A stretch of DNA of 34,503 bases from Actinomycetes bacterium (GTDB lineage Bacteria; Actinomycetota; Acidimicrobiia; Acidimicrobiales; SZUA-35): the NCBI GenBank assembly GCA_024227975.1, contig JAAETV010000213.1:1-34503 (forward strand). The letters run 5' to 3'. The notes below the pieces were generated by a model. It did no database searches, was not told the DNA's origin, and worked only from the letters and a program-made list of their open reading frames with translations. This document shows positions 34,134 through 34,503 of this stretch, one piece after another; the stretch's first letter is position 1, and each line of letters starts with the position of its first letter. A program made the translations under genes and the position numbers.

Positions 34134-34307
34134 TCAGTCGTCCTGGTCGTTGCCCGGGACCTTGTCAGCCAGGTCATCGATCTGATCAGCGACTTCAGCG
34201 ATCTTGTCACCCATGTCGCCCGGCACCTTGTCGGCATGCTCTTTGGCCAACTGCGCTGCGTCTTCTGCCTTTTCGGTGAGGTCCTTGGCCTTGTCGAAGA
34301 TTCCCAT
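34134..34307 (-). CDS. MT0933-like small antitoxin-family protein
   Basis: This is a 57-residue, highly charged helical protein beginning MGIFDKAKDLTEKAEDAAQL, followed by imperfect repeats of (A)DKVPGDMGDKIAEVADQ. It resembles the MT0933-like antitoxin family, which is common in actinobacteria and often has no adjacent toxin. AGGGAG precedes the chosen ATG; a longer frame to 34361 lacks a ribosome site. No toxin gene is visible, so a general stress role is equally possible. Confidence 0.7.
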   Translation of the reverse strand: MGIFDKAKDLTEKAEDAAQLAKEHADKVPGDMGDKIAEVADQIDDLADKVPGNDQDD

Positions 34308-34393
34308 GTCGCTCCCTGGTTGTTGGGGGTGGAAGCCAAGCATACCTTTGCCGCCAACCATAGCTGGGTGAGGTCGATCGCTCGCCCGTTGGC

Positions 34394-34503
34394 TCAGGGG
34401 CTTCGAAGAAACTCGATCAGCTCGATGATCGTCCCGTCGGGATCTTTGAGACAGACGAACGAGGTGTGGTCACCCATCATCATCGGCTCCGACAGGAACT
34501 CGA
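34394..34503 (-). CDS. VOC/glyoxalase-family protein, 3' end only
   Basis: The frame enters from the right edge and ends at TGA 34396-34394. The 35 visible residues include GDHTSFVCLKDPDGTIIELIEF, the typical last beta-alpha-beta unit of a vicinal oxygen chelate domain with the metal-ligand Glu in IIELIE. Substrate is unknown. Confidence 0.8.
   Translation of the reverse strand, partial: EFLSEPMMMGDHTSFVCLKDPDGTIIELIEFLRSP

Overview
The window reads as chromosomal DNA from a high-GC actinobacterium, most likely an uncultured or aquatic member of the Acidimicrobiia. This rests on family content, not a search. It carries several acyl-CoA dehydrogenases, two CaiB/BaiF CoA-transferases, a luciferase-like (probably F420-dependent) oxidoreductase, a mycothiol-type Rv2466c-like reductase, transmembrane Ser/Thr kinases with FHA partners, an MT0933-like antitoxin, and many GTG/TTG starts or apparently leaderless starts. 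No rRNA, tRNA, CRISPR array, insertion sequence or integrase was seen.

Layout. 1-1.1 kb: 5' part of a Ser/Thr kinase-like gene that has lost its catalytic residues, preceded by a small overlapping ORF (minus). 1.2-5.4 kb: small GIY-YIG-like gene, acyl-CoA dehydrogenase and CoA-transferase (plus), then an amidase (minus). 5.6-8.3 kb: FHA-HTH regulator, an unrecognised protein and a second CoA-transferase (minus). 8.4-10.1 kb: a DsbA-fold Rv2466c-like gene with an in-frame TGA in place of the first Cys of CPWC, then a methyltransferase. 10.1-15 kb: small zinc-knuckle-like protein, an active-looking membrane Ser/Thr kinase with a fibronectin III domain, and a membrane FHA-FHA-serine protease (all minus). 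15.2-18.7 kb: small beta-rich protein, coaE, cold-shock protein, malonyl-CoA decarboxylase and a redox-dead thioredoxin-like gene. 19-22.1 kb: eIF2B-like protein, a 12-residue peptide ORF, acyl-CoA dehydrogenase, luciferase-like oxidoreductase. 22.1-25 kb: SGNH hydrolase and MBOAT acyltransferase pair. 25-29 kb: long acyl-CoA dehydrogenase, a UGSC selenoprotein and a thioredoxin-fusion protein. 29.1-34.5 kb: MBL hydrolase, flavin reductase, site-2 protease, gamma-carbonic-anhydrase-like protein, a lone sufB, ABM monooxygenase, antitoxin-like protein and the 3' end of a glyoxalase-family gene.

The strongest discovery signal is selenocysteine. Two unrelated redox genes are each interrupted by one TGA exactly where the family has a catalytic cysteine (UPWC at 8467-8469; UGSC at 27071-27069). 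In each, the TGA is followed at nearly the same distance by an 8-bp hairpin with a 3-nt loop beginning GU, as expected of a bacterial SECIS. No sel genes lie in the window, so the genome must encode them elsewhere if this is right. The second signal is a pair of kinase paralogues about 10 kb apart that align without gaps through the catalytic core. One keeps every catalytic residue; the other has lost the DFG aspartate, the catalytic-loop asparagine and the alpha-C glutamate. A third is a 31-nt repeat (one mismatch) that encodes the same tiny peptide near two different acyl-CoA dehydrogenase genes.

The only gene-poor stretch of about 300 bases (18676-18985) holds a candidate small membrane-protein ORF on the minus strand and a probable leaderless promoter on the plus strand. 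Nothing recognisable was seen in 15465-15624.
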